Source: Streptomyces sp. P3
Lineage (GTDB): Bacteria; Actinomycetota; Actinomycetes; Streptomycetales; Streptomycetaceae
Direction of reading: 5' to 3'
DNA: 64,000 nucleotides
Assembly: GCA_016893485.2 (NCBI GenBank)
Contig: JAFEKX020000001.1
Coordinates: 7,457,501-7,521,500, forward strand
Made by a program: the position numbers and the translations under genes. Below the pieces are notes generated by a model. The model ran no database searches. It saw only the letters and a program-made list of their open reading frames with translations, and was not told where the DNA came from. Shown here in pieces: positions 1-8,908 of this stretch (position 1 is its first letter; every line of letters begins with the position of its first letter).

Positions 1-398
1 AGATCGCGGAAGTACTGCACGTACAGGTCGGGCGTGAAGGTGTTGATCATCACGGCGGGTTCGTCGCCGGGGTTGGCGAAGGTGTGCGGGGCGCCCGGCA
101 GGATCATCGCGAGGGTGCCGGCCGGGGCGATGTGGACGGTCTCGCCGATGGTGAAGTGCACGGTGCCCGAGACGACGTAGAAGCCCTCGTCGTGCTGGGC
201 GTGCCGGTGCTGGGGCGGGCCCTCGGTGTGCGGGGCGAGGGTGATCTCGCCGATCCCGAGACGGTGGCCGGTGGTGCTGCCGTCCTCCAGGATGCGCATC
301 GTGGTCGGGCCCAGGCGGATCGTCTCGCCGTCGTCGGGACCGACCACGGATACCTCGTTCGACACCTCGTTCGACTCCTCGTTCGACACCTCGTCCAT
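1..398 (-). CDS. Cupin-domain protein (partial, runs off left edge)
   Basis: About 132 codons are visible; the C-terminus lies outside the window. The translation carries both cupin motifs: GPPQHRHAQHDEGFYVVSG fits G(X)nHXH(X)4E(X)6G, and a later LPGAPHTFAN segment supplies the second His. Proteins of this type are small beta-barrels that bind a metal or act as small-molecule sensors or enzymes; the substrate cannot be told. ATG at 398 is chosen because AGGGAG lies 6-7 nt upstream. The first 15 or so residues are a low-complexity acidic stretch made of three repeats of a 12-bp unit (S-N-E-[EV]). It is divergent from a TetR-family gene across a 154-bp gap with an inverted repeat, so it is a probable target of that regulator (inference). 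Confidence 0.8.
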   Translation of the reverse strand, partial: MDEVSNEESNEVSNEVSVVGPDDGETIRLGPTTMRILEDGSTTGHRLGIGEITLAPHTEGPPQHRHAQHDEGFYVVSGTVHFTIGETVHIAPAGTLAMILPGAPHTFANPGDEPAVMINTFTPDLYVQYFRD

Positions 399-454
399 CG
401 CCGACTCCCTTGTGTTCGCGGCACGTTGTGACCCCTCGGACCCTAGGCCGACAA

Positions 455-488
455 CTCTCGTTATGCAAGTGAACTCTCATGACGAGAG
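455..488. promoter_or_regulatory. Inverted repeat in the cupin/tetR divergent promoter region
   Basis: CTCTCGTTATG (455-465) and CATGACGAGAG (478-488) pair at 10 of 11 positions around a 12-nt spacer. It lies between the divergent cupin and TetR-family genes, where an autoregulatory TetR operator would be expected. Assignment as operator is inference from position and symmetry. Confidence 0.45.
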
Positions 489-552
489 CCGGGCGTGATA
501 AAGTCGGCGGGACGGACGGCGACGACGAACGGATACGGGGAGTGACGCACCG

Positions 553-1195
553 ATGGCGACAGCACAGACGGACACGGGCCGCAGCAACCAGAAGAAGCGC
601 ACCCGTACGGCGATCGTCGAGGCGGCCCGTGGCCTGATCGGCTCGGGCAGCGAGGTGACCATGCCCGAGGTCGCCCGCGCCGCCCTGGTCTCCGAGGCCA
701 CCGCGTACCGCTACTTCCCCGACCTGCCGTCCCTGATCGGTGAGGCGCTTGCGGGCGTCTGGCCCGACCCGGTCGACGCGCTCGGCCCGGTCGCCGACTC
801 CCGCGATCCGGTCGAACGAATCGCGTTCGCCTGCGAGTTCCTCCTCCGCGGCATACTGGCCCGCCAGGGCGGAGTGCGCGCGATGATGGCCGCGACGATC
901 GTCCGCCCCGACACGGCGAACATGAGACCCGGCATCCGCTTCGGCCTCATCGACCACGCCCTCTCACCCCTCGCGGCCACCCTCGGGACGACCGACCCGG
1001 ACGCGCTCACCCAGCTCAAGCGGAGCCTCGCGGTGGTCATGGGCGCGGACGCCCTCTTCACCCTCACCGACCTGCTGGCCCTCCCCGGACGAGGCCGTCG
1101 CCAGCGCGGTCCACACGGCGAAGACCCTGACGGAGGCGGCGGTGCGGGCGGCGGCGGAGCGGGGTGTGACGGAGGCGGGGCGGTGCGGGCGGTGA
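553..1195 (+). CDS. TetR/AcrR-family transcriptional regulator
   Basis: The N-terminus (KKRTRTAIVEAARGLIGSG ... VSEATAYRYFPDLPSLI) is a typical TetR helix-turn-helix of about 50 residues, followed by an all-helical ligand/dimer domain with no recognisable specificity. Length is about 214 residues, normal for the family. The reading frame must change near 1081-1088 (CTCCCCGG): in the new frame the protein continues DEAVASAVHTAKTLTEAAV and stops at 1193-1195. Without this correction it would run into low-complexity sequence. The missing bases fit a shortened C run. It is divergent from the cupin gene and probably represses it and itself. The 10-bp tandem repeat begins about 45 bp downstream. 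Confidence 0.85.
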
Positions 1196-1240
1196 CGGAG
1201 GGCTCTTGACGGAGACGGCGGCACGGTCGCCGGAGGGCGA

Positions 1241-1330
1241 CCAGGACCGACTAGGACCGGCAGGACCGGCAGGACCGGCCAGGACCGGCAGGACCGGCCA
1301 GGACCGGCAGGACCGGCCAGGACCGGCCGG
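1241..1330. repeat. Minisatellite: about nine tandem copies of CAGGACCGG(C)
   Basis: From 1241 the sequence is an almost perfect array of a 9-10 bp unit CAGGACCGG with an optional extra C; the first two units are degenerate. It lies between the 3' ends of the TetR gene (+) and the large unrecognised gene (-), so it occupies a convergent intergenic gap. Read on either strand it is open for coding, which explains apparent long frames here; I do not think it is coding. Confidence 0.9.
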
Positions 1331-1372
1331 TGTCTCCAGGCTGCCCCCTGTCCCTCAACTGCCCCCCGCTTT

Positions 1373-3731
1373 CTACGGCAGTCGGGTCCGCCGCCAGCCA
1401 ATGACCATCCGTCGTCCAGCCGAGCAACCGCCGCGCCCGCCCACCGTCCGCCGTGCCGTCGGGGTCGAACGCGCCGCCCGCCACGACCAGCCGCAGTCCG
1501 GCCAACGCGGGCGCGAGACGCGCGGCCACATGTGCCGGATGCCGGGCCGTCTCCGCGCCCAAGTCGGCGAGCACACCGCGCTGTTCGGCGGCCGGGCACA
1601 GGGCCAGGTGGAACACCGACTGCCGCCACGCGTACGCCGCGTCCTTGATCGTGCTGTACGGCCTCGCGTCATGGTGCACGCGGGCCGTCAGCCGGCACAC
1701 GGTGCCGAAAGCGCGGCGGGACAACTCGGCCCAGCCCGGCTCGGGGCGATGCCGACCCGGTGGACCAGCGTGGCCAGGTTGTGCGTGGTCAGGATCTGGG
1801 ACTGCTCGATCACCTTGCCGTTGGCCGCCACCCCGAACCCGCGCGAGACACCGGACGACCCCGCCGGGGCCGAGGACGCCGACGCCGCGCGCTCCGCGCA
1901 CAGCCGCATGAACCCCGGCGACGTCCGGGCCGCGACGGCCCCCGCCCTGGCTCTCTCCGGCCGTCCCGCCGACCCACCCGCCTCGGCGAGCGCCAGCTCA
2001 CGGACCGCCGCGTAGTCGATGCCGTAGTACCGCTCGTACACCGAACCGCCGAGCAGTTCGCCCGCGATCCCGGCCGCCGCAAGGAACTTGGGGCCGAACG
2101 CGTCCATGAAGATGTCCGCCGCCAGCTCCTCCACGAGCGGTGCGCCCAGCTCCGACTGCCGGGCGAGCACGCCGAGTTCGCGCACGAGCGGGTTGGGCAG
2201 GATCGTGCCCGGGAACCCCTGTACTGCCAGCTCGCCCAACTGCCGTAGCAGCAGCGCCGCTTCGGCCGTGGTGTCGCCGCGCCGCGCGGACACCGCGCGG
2301 ACCCAGGGCAGTTCCTCGATGCGGACCTGCCGCTCCAGGTTGAGCAGGAGCAGCGAACGGCGGTTGCGGAACGCCCGGTAGTTCGCGGCCATCAGCGTCC
2401 GCAGCGCCTCGTCGTCGTAGCTCCGCGCGGTGGTGACGGCCACCAACTGCGGTACCAGCGCGGCCAGTACCTCTGCCGAGGGAACAACTCCCCGCTCCAC
2501 AAGGGTGGATACCGGTGCGCTCAGCGCGCGCTCGACCACCCGCCGTAGCGCGGGCGGGAGTTCGGCCCCGGCAGGGAGGCCGGTGTCCCGCTGCTCCTCC
2601 TCGGAGACGGGCGCGAGTACGGGCGCGAGGTCGGCGATGCCCGACTCCTGGGGAGTGCGGCGAGGCGGCCCACCACCAGCTGCGCCAGGGCGTGGTGAGA
2701 GGGAAGCGCGGCCTGGGTCCGCTGTGCGCGGCGCAGTCCCGTGTGCCGCGCCGAACCCGGCAGGCCGCGCCGCCGCACCATCGACGTGACGGCGTGCCGC
2801 AGCAGCCCGAGCCGTCGCGGGTCCAACGGCCGCCCGGCGACGGTCTCCTCCAGCGCCCCGCGCAGAATCGCCATGTTCTCCTTGGGTCTGCGGTGCTTCC
2901 CGCAGCGGGTGTGCTCCTCGGACAGCAGCTCGTACCGGTCCAGCAGGGCGGCACCGCGCGCCAACCAGGCCGCGTCCGGGGTGAGTTCGAGCACCCGGCC
3001 GCCGTCCCCGCCGGTCGTCTCCAGCCAGTGCGCGAGCAGCTCGTCCCCGAACGGCTGCCATACGGCGAGTGCCTCGCGCTGTGTCTCCACGGCCGCGTTG
3101 GGGCGCCGCCGGGCCAGCGTCGCCACGGTGGCGGAGACGCTACGGCGGTGCAGCGCGTCGCCGGCGTCCGGCGCGGCCCGACCCGTCGACGGGCAGGGCA
3201 GGAACCGGAGTCGACCCGCGAACGGCGCCAACTCCGCGACCAGGTCCAGGGCGGCGGCCGTCTCCCCGTGCCGGACCAGCCACGCCACGTGAGCAGGGCG
3301 CCCTCCTCGGGCACGGTCACCTCGTACCGTCCGCTGTTCAACTGCCCCCACAGCCAGGTGAGTCCGGTGTCGGTGAGGCAGTGCGCGAACAGCGCCCGCC
3401 GGTCCGCGGGCACACCGAACTGCTCCGCGAGCCGCGTCTCGTACGGCTGGAGCGGGCCGCCCGCGCCCGGGGTGCCCGTCGCGAAGCCGCCGTGCACCAC
3501 CTCGGGGGTGACCCAGGCGGGGAACCCGGCCACCGGCGTGCGCGAACCGATCGTGAGCAGGCCGCCGCTCATCCCCGCGAGGACGGCACGCCAACGCTTC
3601 ACGCGGCCCTCCGCGCGGCGGCGGGTGTCGGCGTCCTGGTGGGTGAGCGCGGTCGTGAAGGCCTTGGCCAACTGGCCCTGGGCGTAGCCGGGGGCCGCGG
3701 TGAGGTGCTGCTGGTCAGCGTTGTCGTCCAT
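1373..3731 (-). CDS. Unrecognised large protein (about 785 aa), frame broken
   Basis: I do not recognise this protein. Start ATG at 3731 gives MDDNADQQHL followed by an Ala/Arg-rich helical segment; the middle and C-terminal parts are rich in predicted helix (for example SVYERYYGIDYAAVREL and NGKVIEQSQILTTHNLATL), with no signal peptide, transmembrane segment or familiar catalytic motif. Third-position GC and continuing composition show one gene on the minus strand, but the frame changes near 3295 (ACGTGGCG), near 2651 (CTCCCCAGG) and near 1793 (CGCCCCGAG). The stop is uncertain; TAG at 1373-1375 is the first plausible one before the tandem repeat. A tRNA-like cloverleaf occupies the 72 bases just upstream of the start. 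It stands alone, with no obvious operon partner. Confidence 0.6.
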
Positions 3732-3734
3732 AAG

Positions 3735-3806
3735 CCGACGCGGCAGGTACTGCCCCTGCGCCCTCCGGGTTGAGAGCCCGGTGCTCTGCTGCTGAGCTAC
3801 ACGCCG
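3735..3806 (-). ncRNA. tRNA-like cloverleaf (anticodon CUC) with an abnormal T loop
   Basis: Read on the minus strand, 72 nt fold as a full cloverleaf. The acceptor stem is 7 bp (CGGCGTG with CGCGTCG, two G-U pairs), then TA, a D arm GCTC/GAGC, an anticodon arm CCGGG-CTCTCAA-CCCGG, a 5-nt variable region, and a T-like arm GCAGG-GGCAGTA-CCTGC. The T loop lacks the near-invariant TTCNA and no CCA is encoded after the discriminator G. The anticodon position reads CUC (Glu). A working tRNA-Glu is unlikely; it could be a decayed tRNA or a structured 5' leader, because its 3' end is only 3 nt from the ATG of the following gene. Confidence 0.5.
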
Positions 3807-3879
3807 TCGAGCGGCGACGTTAGACGTGCAACGGGCCGCCGTACAACGGGATTTCACCGAACAGCCGGATTGCACCCAA

Positions 3880-3933
3880 CAACGGGAGGCCGACGGACAA
3901 CGGGAGGCCGACGGACAAGAGGATGTCGACGGA
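3880..3933. repeat. Three tandem 18-bp repeats
   Basis: Two perfect copies (3880-3897, 3898-3915) of CAACGGGAGGCCGACGGA and a third diverged copy (3916-3933, CAAGAGGATGTCGACGGA). They lie in the gap between the 3' end of the flippase-like gene (stop at 3948) and the 5' end of the tRNA-like element. Function unknown. Confidence 0.8.
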
Positions 3934-3947
3934 CAGGGGGATTCCGG

Positions 3948-5060
3948 TCACAGCACCTTCCGGTGGACCAGCGCCGACAGCATCAACGCCCCCGGCAGCA
4001 ACGGCACCCACACCGTCAGGACCCGGTAGCCGATCACGCTCGCCGTGGCCAGCTCCATGGGGGCGCCGAACGCCACCATCGTGAACACCGTCGCCGCGTC
4101 CACCGGACCGATCCCGCCGGGTGCCGGAACCGCGCCGACCGCCGTACTCGCGGCGAGGAACGCGAGGACGACCTGCGGCCAGGACAGCGGCATGCCGAGT
4201 GAGGCGCCGACCGAGTAGATCACGGTCGCCTGCAGCACCGGCGCGGCGGCGGCCCCGCCCCACAGGGCGAGGATGCGACTGGGCATGGTGTGCAGCTGCC
4301 GTACGTCGGTCAGGGCGGTGCGGAAGCAGCGGAGGACCGGGCGGCGCAGGGGGCGTACGACGGCCAGGAGCAGGGCGGCCGTGACGAGCGCGGCGCCCAT
4401 ACCGCCGAAGGCCAGGACCAACGACCAGCCGTGGGGCACGAGTTGGCCGGAGCGCAGGATCTCGGGGAAGGACACCAGGAACACGAGCAGCACGAGCGTC
4501 TTCGCGATCGGCCTGACCAGGGAGTACAGGGCGAGCGAGGCGGTCGCGCGGGCGAGGGGATGCCGCGGCCCTGGAGGAAGCGCAGCGTGACGGCGTGGGC
4601 GCCGATGCTGGCCGGAAGGGCGTGGTTGGCGGCACCGGCGGCGAACTGGGAGGCGATCAGCAGACCGGTCGGCAGCCGTTCCGGCACGGCACCCTGGCGG
4701 ACCAGGGCGGCGGTGCCCCAGCCGAGGCAGGTGAAGAAGAACGCGGCCAGCAGCCACCAGGGGTCGGCGGAGGCGAGCCGGGTCGCGCCGTCGTACATGG
4801 CACGCCAGTCGACCGCCGCCCACACCGCGATCAGCAGCAGGGGCAGCAGGGTCAGCACCTTGGTGACGAGGCGCGCCGCGGAAGGGAGCCGGAAGGGGAC
4901 GGGGGCGGGAGCGGGGCCGGCGGTGGAGGCGGGGGAGCGGCCCGGGGATGTCTTCGAGCGGAAGCAGGGACACGAGGCGAAACGTTCCCCTCCGGTATGA
5001 CGCCGCGGTGTCCGGAAGCGGAAGGCGCGCGGGCGGGTGGGCGACGCGGACGGCATACAT
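3948..5060 (-). CDS. Lysylphosphatidylglycerol synthase/UPF0104-type integral membrane protein
   Basis: The translation is a polytopic membrane protein resembling the transmembrane (flippase) half of MprF, also found alone as UPF0104 proteins. Visible features are TM segments VLTLLPLLLIAVWAAVD, WWLLAAFFFTCLGWGTA, ALYSLVRPIAKTLVLLVFLVSF and later helices, and the family-like motif AVPAPGGIGPVDAATV near the C-terminus. No aminoacyl-transfer domain is attached, so lipid lysinylation is not implied; a role in lipid or sugar-lipid translocation is inference. The frame changes near 4556-4562 (GAGGGGATG). The N-terminus is uncertain: ATG at 5060 or ATG at 5056 in another frame, with a possible further break near 4945. 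Confidence 0.75.
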   Translation of the reverse strand: MYAVRVAHPPARLPLPDTAASYRRGTFRLVSLLPLEDIPGPLPRLHRRPRSRPRPLPAPFRGAPRHQGADPAAPAADRGVGGGRLACHVRRRDPARLRRPLVAAGRVLLHLPRLGHRRPGPPGCRAGTAADRSADRLPVRRRCRQPRPSGQHRRPRRHAALPPGPRHPLARATASLALYSLVRPIAKTLVLLVFLVSFPEILRSGQLVPHGWSLVLAFGGMGAALVTAALLLAVVRPLRRPVLRCFRTALTDVRQLHTMPSRILALWGGAAAAPVLQATVIYSVGASLGMPLSWPQVVLAFLAASTAVGAVPAPGGIGPVDAATVFTMVAFGAPMELATASVIGYRVLTVWVPLLPGALMLSALVHRKVL

Positions 5061-5189
5061 GGCGTGAATGGCACGGTGGTCGCGGCGTGCGGTGCGGGTG
5101 GGGCGTGGGGAACACGCACCCGCATCACCTGTCCCGGCCCGGGCCAGTCCTCTGTGTCATCCCCGCGCCGGGCCCGCGCCACTCCAGAT

Positions 5190-5257
5190 CATTCCAGTTC
5201 ATTCCAGTTCATTGCCTGAATCAACAATCCATCGTTTTGTTGACTTTCGGTTGATCG
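5190..5257 (+). promoter_or_regulatory. AT-rich promoter region of the GH3 gene with TGAATCAA box
   Basis: This stretch is much richer in A/T than its surroundings. It contains direct repeats of CATTCCAGTT, then TGAATCAA at 5217-5224 and TTGACT/TTGATC half-sites around 5239-5256. TTGATTCA, the exact reverse complement of TGAATCAA, recurs at 8941-8948 in front of the RpiR/SIS divergon, so both promoters could share a regulator, most simply the RpiR protein (inference). Confidence 0.5.
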
Positions 5258-5275
5258 AGCCATTTGAATTCCATT

Positions 5276-6754
5276 ATGACCCACGCCGAGCGTCCGTCCG
5301 CCGCCGCGACCGCCCTCCCCGCCGACCTCGACGAGGCGGCCCACCGCTGTCTGGTCGCCGGGTTCGACGGCACGACGACCGTCCCGCACACGCTCAAGCG
5401 GCTCATCGACCGCGGTCTCGGCGGGGTCATCCTCTTCACCCGCAATGTGCGCGACGCCGAACAGGTGCGCCGCCTCACCGACGAACTCCGCGCGCTGCGA
5501 CCGGACGTGCTCGTCGCCATCGACAACGAGGGCGGCGGCATAGGCCACTTGGTGAACGCCGACGCCCCCGAGGCCCCCGGTTCCTACGCCCTCGGGGTCG
5601 TCGACGACCCGGCCCTGACCGCCCGTTGCGCTGACGCCCTCGCCGGCCACCTCGCCACGCTCGGCATCACCGCCTCCTACGCGCCCGTCGCCGACCTCCA
5701 GCACCAGCCGCGCAACCCGATCGTGCGCACCCGCTCCTTCGGCGCCGACCCCGTCCTGGCCGGCCGTCAGCTGCGCGCCTGGATCACCGCCACCGACGTC
5801 CGCGGCGTCGCCTCCTGCGCCAAGCACTTCCCCGGCCACGGCGGCACCGTCACCGACAGCCATCACGGCATCGCGGTCGATCCGCGGCCCTACGACCAAC
5901 TCCTCGTCGATCTCGCTCCGTTCCGCGCCGCCATCGAGGCGGGCGTCCCGATGCTGATGAGCGCCCACGTCGTGTTCCCGGCCCTCGACGCCAACCGCCC
6001 CGCCACCCTGAGCCGCCGCATCCTCGGCGATCTGCTCCGCCTCGAACTCGGCTTCGACGGCGTCCTGGTGAGCGACGCCCTGGAGATGAAGGCGATCGCC
6101 GACGCGTACGGCGAGGCCGCCGGGGCCCGGATCGCCCTCGCCGCCGGAGCGGACCAAGTCATCGTCGCCGTACCGGACTTGACGGTCACCCTGGCCTGCC
6201 GCGACGCCGTTTTCGACGCCCTGCACTCCCGCGTACTGCCCGAAGAGCGGATCTGGGAGGCGGCAGGCCGCGTACGGCGCCTCGCCGAGCGGTACGCGAC
6301 CCCGCGCCGTACGGTCGCCCCCTGGGACGCGGGCGCCGGCCTCGAAGCGGCCCGCCGCGCCGTGCGCACCCGGACCCTGCCCGCGCCGGTGCGCGGCGCC
6401 CACGTCGTCGACCTGTTCCCGGCCCCGCACCCCGCCCTCGACTGGGGCGGTGAGGACCTCCTCACCGAACTCCGCGCACTCGACCCCACGGCCACGGGTA
6501 CGGCACTCAACACTGAGCCGACGGACTGCGCCGCCCTCGTCGACGGGATCGTACGGACGGGCACCCCGCTGGTCGTCGCCACCTCCGACGCCGGACTGCA
6601 CCCCTGGCAGGCCCGGTTGCGCGACACGCTGGCGGCCCGGCGACCCGATGCCCTGTTGCTCGACACCGGGCTGCCGGAGGGCGGCGCCCTCTGCTCCTAC
6701 GGCCGGGGGAAGGTCAACCTGCGGGCCGTCGCGGAGGTGTTGGCGGGCGCGTGA
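5276..6754 (+). CDS. nagZ: Glycoside hydrolase family 3 beta-N-acetylhexosaminidase
   Basis: About 492 residues with an intact frame. The N-terminal 330 residues form a GH3 TIM barrel with the NagZ signatures KHFPGHGGT followed by DSHHG (catalytic Asp-His dyad loop) and GVLVSDALEMKAI, whose Asp is the predicted nucleophile. The last 150 residues are a shorter alpha/beta C-terminal region. NagZ-type enzymes release GlcNAc from muropeptides or chito-oligosaccharides; no signal peptide is visible, so action in the cytoplasm is likely. ATG at 5276 is preferred over an in-frame TTG at 5264; no clear Shine-Dalgarno sequence precedes either. The neighbouring kinase, RpiR regulator and SIS protein fit amino-sugar recycling. 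Confidence 0.85.
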   Translation: MTHAERPSAAATALPADLDEAAHRCLVAGFDGTTTVPHTLKRLIDRGLGGVILFTRNVRDAEQVRRLTDELRALRPDVLVAIDNEGGGIGHLVNADAPEAPGSYALGVVDDPALTARCADALAGHLATLGITASYAPVADLQHQPRNPIVRTRSFGADPVLAGRQLRAWITATDVRGVASCAKHFPGHGGTVTDSHHGIAVDPRPYDQLLVDLAPFRAAIEAGVPMLMSAHVVFPALDANRPATLSRRILGDLLRLELGFDGVLVSDALEMKAIADAYGEAAGARIALAAGADQVIVAVPDLTVTLACRDAVFDALHSRVLPEERIWEAAGRVRRLAERYATPRRTVAPWDAGAGLEAARRAVRTRTLPAPVRGAHVVDLFPAPHPALDWGGEDLLTELRALDPTATGTALNTEPTDCAALVDGIVRTGTPLVVATSDAGLHPWQARLRDTLAARRPDALLLDTGLPEGGALCSYGRGKVNLRAVAEVLAGA

Positions 6755-6888
6755 CCGCCGGGCGCAGGCCGGTCGCGGAAGGTGACGCCGAAGCGGAGCG
6801 CAGGAATGGGATCCTCCCCAGGTCCGGTCTCGCACCTCGTCCTGCTGGCCCTTGTTCCGGGCGAATGTACAGACAACGCTAGTCAGCG

Positions 6889-7917
6889 ATGAGCAATGAT
6901 GTGAACCAGGAATGGGTGATCGGCCTCGATGCCGGAGGCACCCGTACCCGCGCCGTCCTCGCCGCCGCCGAGGACGGCCGTCCCTTCGGCGAGGGAGCGG
7001 CCGGTCCCGGCAACGCCCTGACCGTGCCGGTCCCGCGCCTCGCCGACCACCTGGCCGAGGCGATCGGCCAGGCCGTCCCCGAGGCGATGCGCGCCCGGGT
7101 GGTCGCCGTGTCCGGCGGCTTCGCGGGCGCCACGGCCGCCTCCACCGAGGATCCGGGACACGTCAACGCCCGCGCCGCCCTCACGGCCGCGCTGAACCGC
7201 CTCGGCATCCCCGCCGGGCGGCTCCGCGTCTGCAGCGACATCGAGGCGGCCTTCGCCTCTGCCCCCGGCGCCCCGGCCGACGGCCTCGCCCTGGTCGCCG
7301 GCACCGGCGCGGTCGCCCTGCGCATCACCGACCGGCGCACCACGACCAGCGTCGACGGCGACGGCTGGCTCCTCGGCGACGACGGCAGCGGCTTCTGGAT
7401 CGGCCGCAGCGCGGTCCGCGCGGCGCTCCGCATGGCAGACGGACGCGGCGCTACGACCGTGCTGGCCGGGTCCGTCGGACAGGCCCTCGGGGTACCGGCC
7501 GAGGACCTGCCCGGCGACGGCGACTGGACCCGCGTCCACCGCGAGGCCTACCGGATGCACGCCCTCCCCGCCGTCATGGCCGAACTCCCCATCCGCCTGG
7601 CCCGGTTCGCCCCCTGGTCGTCGAGGCGGCAGAGAAGAAGGACACCGTGGCGGAAGGCATCCTCGACGAGGCGGCGGCCCAACTGACCGACACCGTAAGG
7701 GCGTTGCAGCCGCACCCCGGTGAGCGCCCTCGTCGCCACCGGCGGACTGCTCGGCCCCGAAGGCCCGTTGACCGCGCCCCTCACCGCCCGCCTCCACACC
7801 CTCGGCCTCACCCTCGACTGGGTACCGGACGGCTGCCGGGGCGCGGTCGCCCTCGCCCGCCTGTCCCTACCAGAGACTCGGCTGAGCGCCCATGCCGACA
7901 CTGCGGAGATGATTTAA
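6889..7917 (+). CDS. BadF/BcrA-type sugar kinase (N-acetylglucosamine kinase-like)
   Basis: Begins MSNDVNQEWVIGLDAGGTRTR with the actin-fold phosphate-1 motif (DAGGTRTR), then VVAVSGGFAG, ALVAGTGAVALRI and GDDGSGFWIG, typical of the BadF/BadG/BcrA/BcrD ATPase family that includes N-acetylglucosamine kinases. Expected length is about 340 residues. Frame changes near 7608-7613 (GCCCCCTGG) and near 7714 (CACCCCGG) are needed to join the N-terminal part to ...LVVEAAEKKDTVAEGIL and then to ALVATGGLLGPEGPLTA, ending at TAA 7915-7917. The adenosine-binding GGLLGP motif lies in the last segment. It follows the GH3 gene by 134 bp on the same strand and probably phosphorylates the sugar released by it. 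Confidence 0.8.
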
Positions 7918-7969
7918 ACAACCATGTCCGCGTAATTCCGGTGGTTCAGCCATGCAGACCCGGCCGAGT

Positions 7970-8878
7970 TCACCGCCTCGGTCCGGCTGGGATCACCGGC
8001 CCCGGCGGGACTTCGCCGTGTGCTCCCCCCGCGATGTGGTCGGTCAGGGCGAGTGAGGCGCTCGCGCGCTGGTAGGAGAGCTGCGCGATGCGGACGTAGA
8101 GACAGTCGATGAGGACCAGGACGGAGTGGCGGGCGCCGATGATGCCGGTGGGGAAACTCGTCGCGGAGGACGAGGAGATGAGCCGGATGTCGGCGGCGCG
8201 GGCGAGCGGGGAGCGCGGGTCGGAGGTGAGGGCGATGGTGGTGGCGCCGCGCTCCTTGGCCAGCTCGAAGGGCTCGATGGTCTCGCGGGTCGAACCGGAC
8301 TGGGAGATGCCGATCGCGACGTCCGCCGGGGTGAGCAGGGCGGCGGAGGTGGCGGCCGCGTGCACCTCGGTCCAGCCGCGCACCGCGCAGCCGATGCGGA
8401 ACAGCCGGGTCTCGGTCTCCTGGGCGACCGCCCCGCTGCCGCCGATGCCGTAGACGTCGATCCGTCGGGCGCGGGCGGCGGCGGTGGCCGCGCGCTCCAC
8501 CGCGTCGAGGTCGATCCGGTCGATCGTGTGCTGCACCGCGCGGAGGTCCGCGCTGCCCACGACCTGCACGACCCGTTCGAGATCGTCGTCCGGGGAGATG
8601 TCCGGGCCGATCTCGGCGGTGCCCCAGTCCGAGACCTCGCCGCGACCGCGCTCCTGGGCCAGCTCGATCAGCAGATGCTGGTACGAGTCGAGGCCCACCG
8701 CCCGGCAGAACCGGGTCACCGTCGCCTGCGAGGTACCGGTGCGGCGGCCGAGTTCGGCGGCCGAACAGTGCGTGACGGCGGCAGGATCCTCCAGGATCAG
8801 CTCGCCGACCTTCCGCAGCGAGCCGGCCAGCCGGGGCAGCTCGGTGCGGATCAGGGCGGTGACGTCTGTCGGGGGCAT
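7970..8878 (-). CDS. MurR/RpiR-family transcriptional regulator
   Basis: 302 residues, frame intact. The N-terminal 75 residues are an RpiR helix-turn-helix (AELGRRTGTSQATVTRFCR), and residues 110-260 a SIS phosphosugar-binding domain (VYGIGGSGAVAQETETRL, IGISQSGSTRETIEPFELAKERGA). Such proteins sense phosphosugars and repress amino-sugar or pentose genes. It is divergent from the SIS-protein gene across a 118-bp AT-rich gap and convergent with the sugar-kinase gene. The C-terminal Gly/Pro-rich tail (from about residue 285) has no known function. Confidence 0.9.
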   Translation of the reverse strand: MPPTDVTALIRTELPRLAGSLRKVGELILEDPAAVTHCSAAELGRRTGTSQATVTRFCRAVGLDSYQHLLIELAQERGRGEVSDWGTAEIGPDISPDDDLERVVQVVGSADLRAVQHTIDRIDLDAVERAATAAARARRIDVYGIGGSGAVAQETETRLFRIGCAVRGWTEVHAAATSAALLTPADVAIGISQSGSTRETIEPFELAKERGATTIALTSDPRSPLARAADIRLISSSSATSFPTGIIGARHSVLVLIDCLYVRIAQLSYQRASASLALTDHIAGGAHGEVPPGPVIPAGPRR

Positions 8879-8908
8879 GTGCAGAAGGTATCAGCCACCC
8901 CACAGGCC

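Noticed and set aside
1241..1330. Repeat array as a CRISPR
   Set aside because: Units are 9-10 bp with no spacers and no cas genes nearby.
1206..2015. Possible plus-strand gene after the TetR regulator
   Set aside because: It begins in the minisatellite and then runs antisense to the unrecognised minus-strand gene; composition is Arg/Pro-rich with no motif.
3735..3806. Functional tRNA-Glu
   Set aside because: T loop lacks TTCNA, no CCA, and Glu identity elements are not evident; kept as tRNA-like.
5189..6835. Minus-strand open frame of about 550 codons across the GH3 gene
   Set aside because: Antisense shadow of a gene with intact GH3 catalytic motifs.
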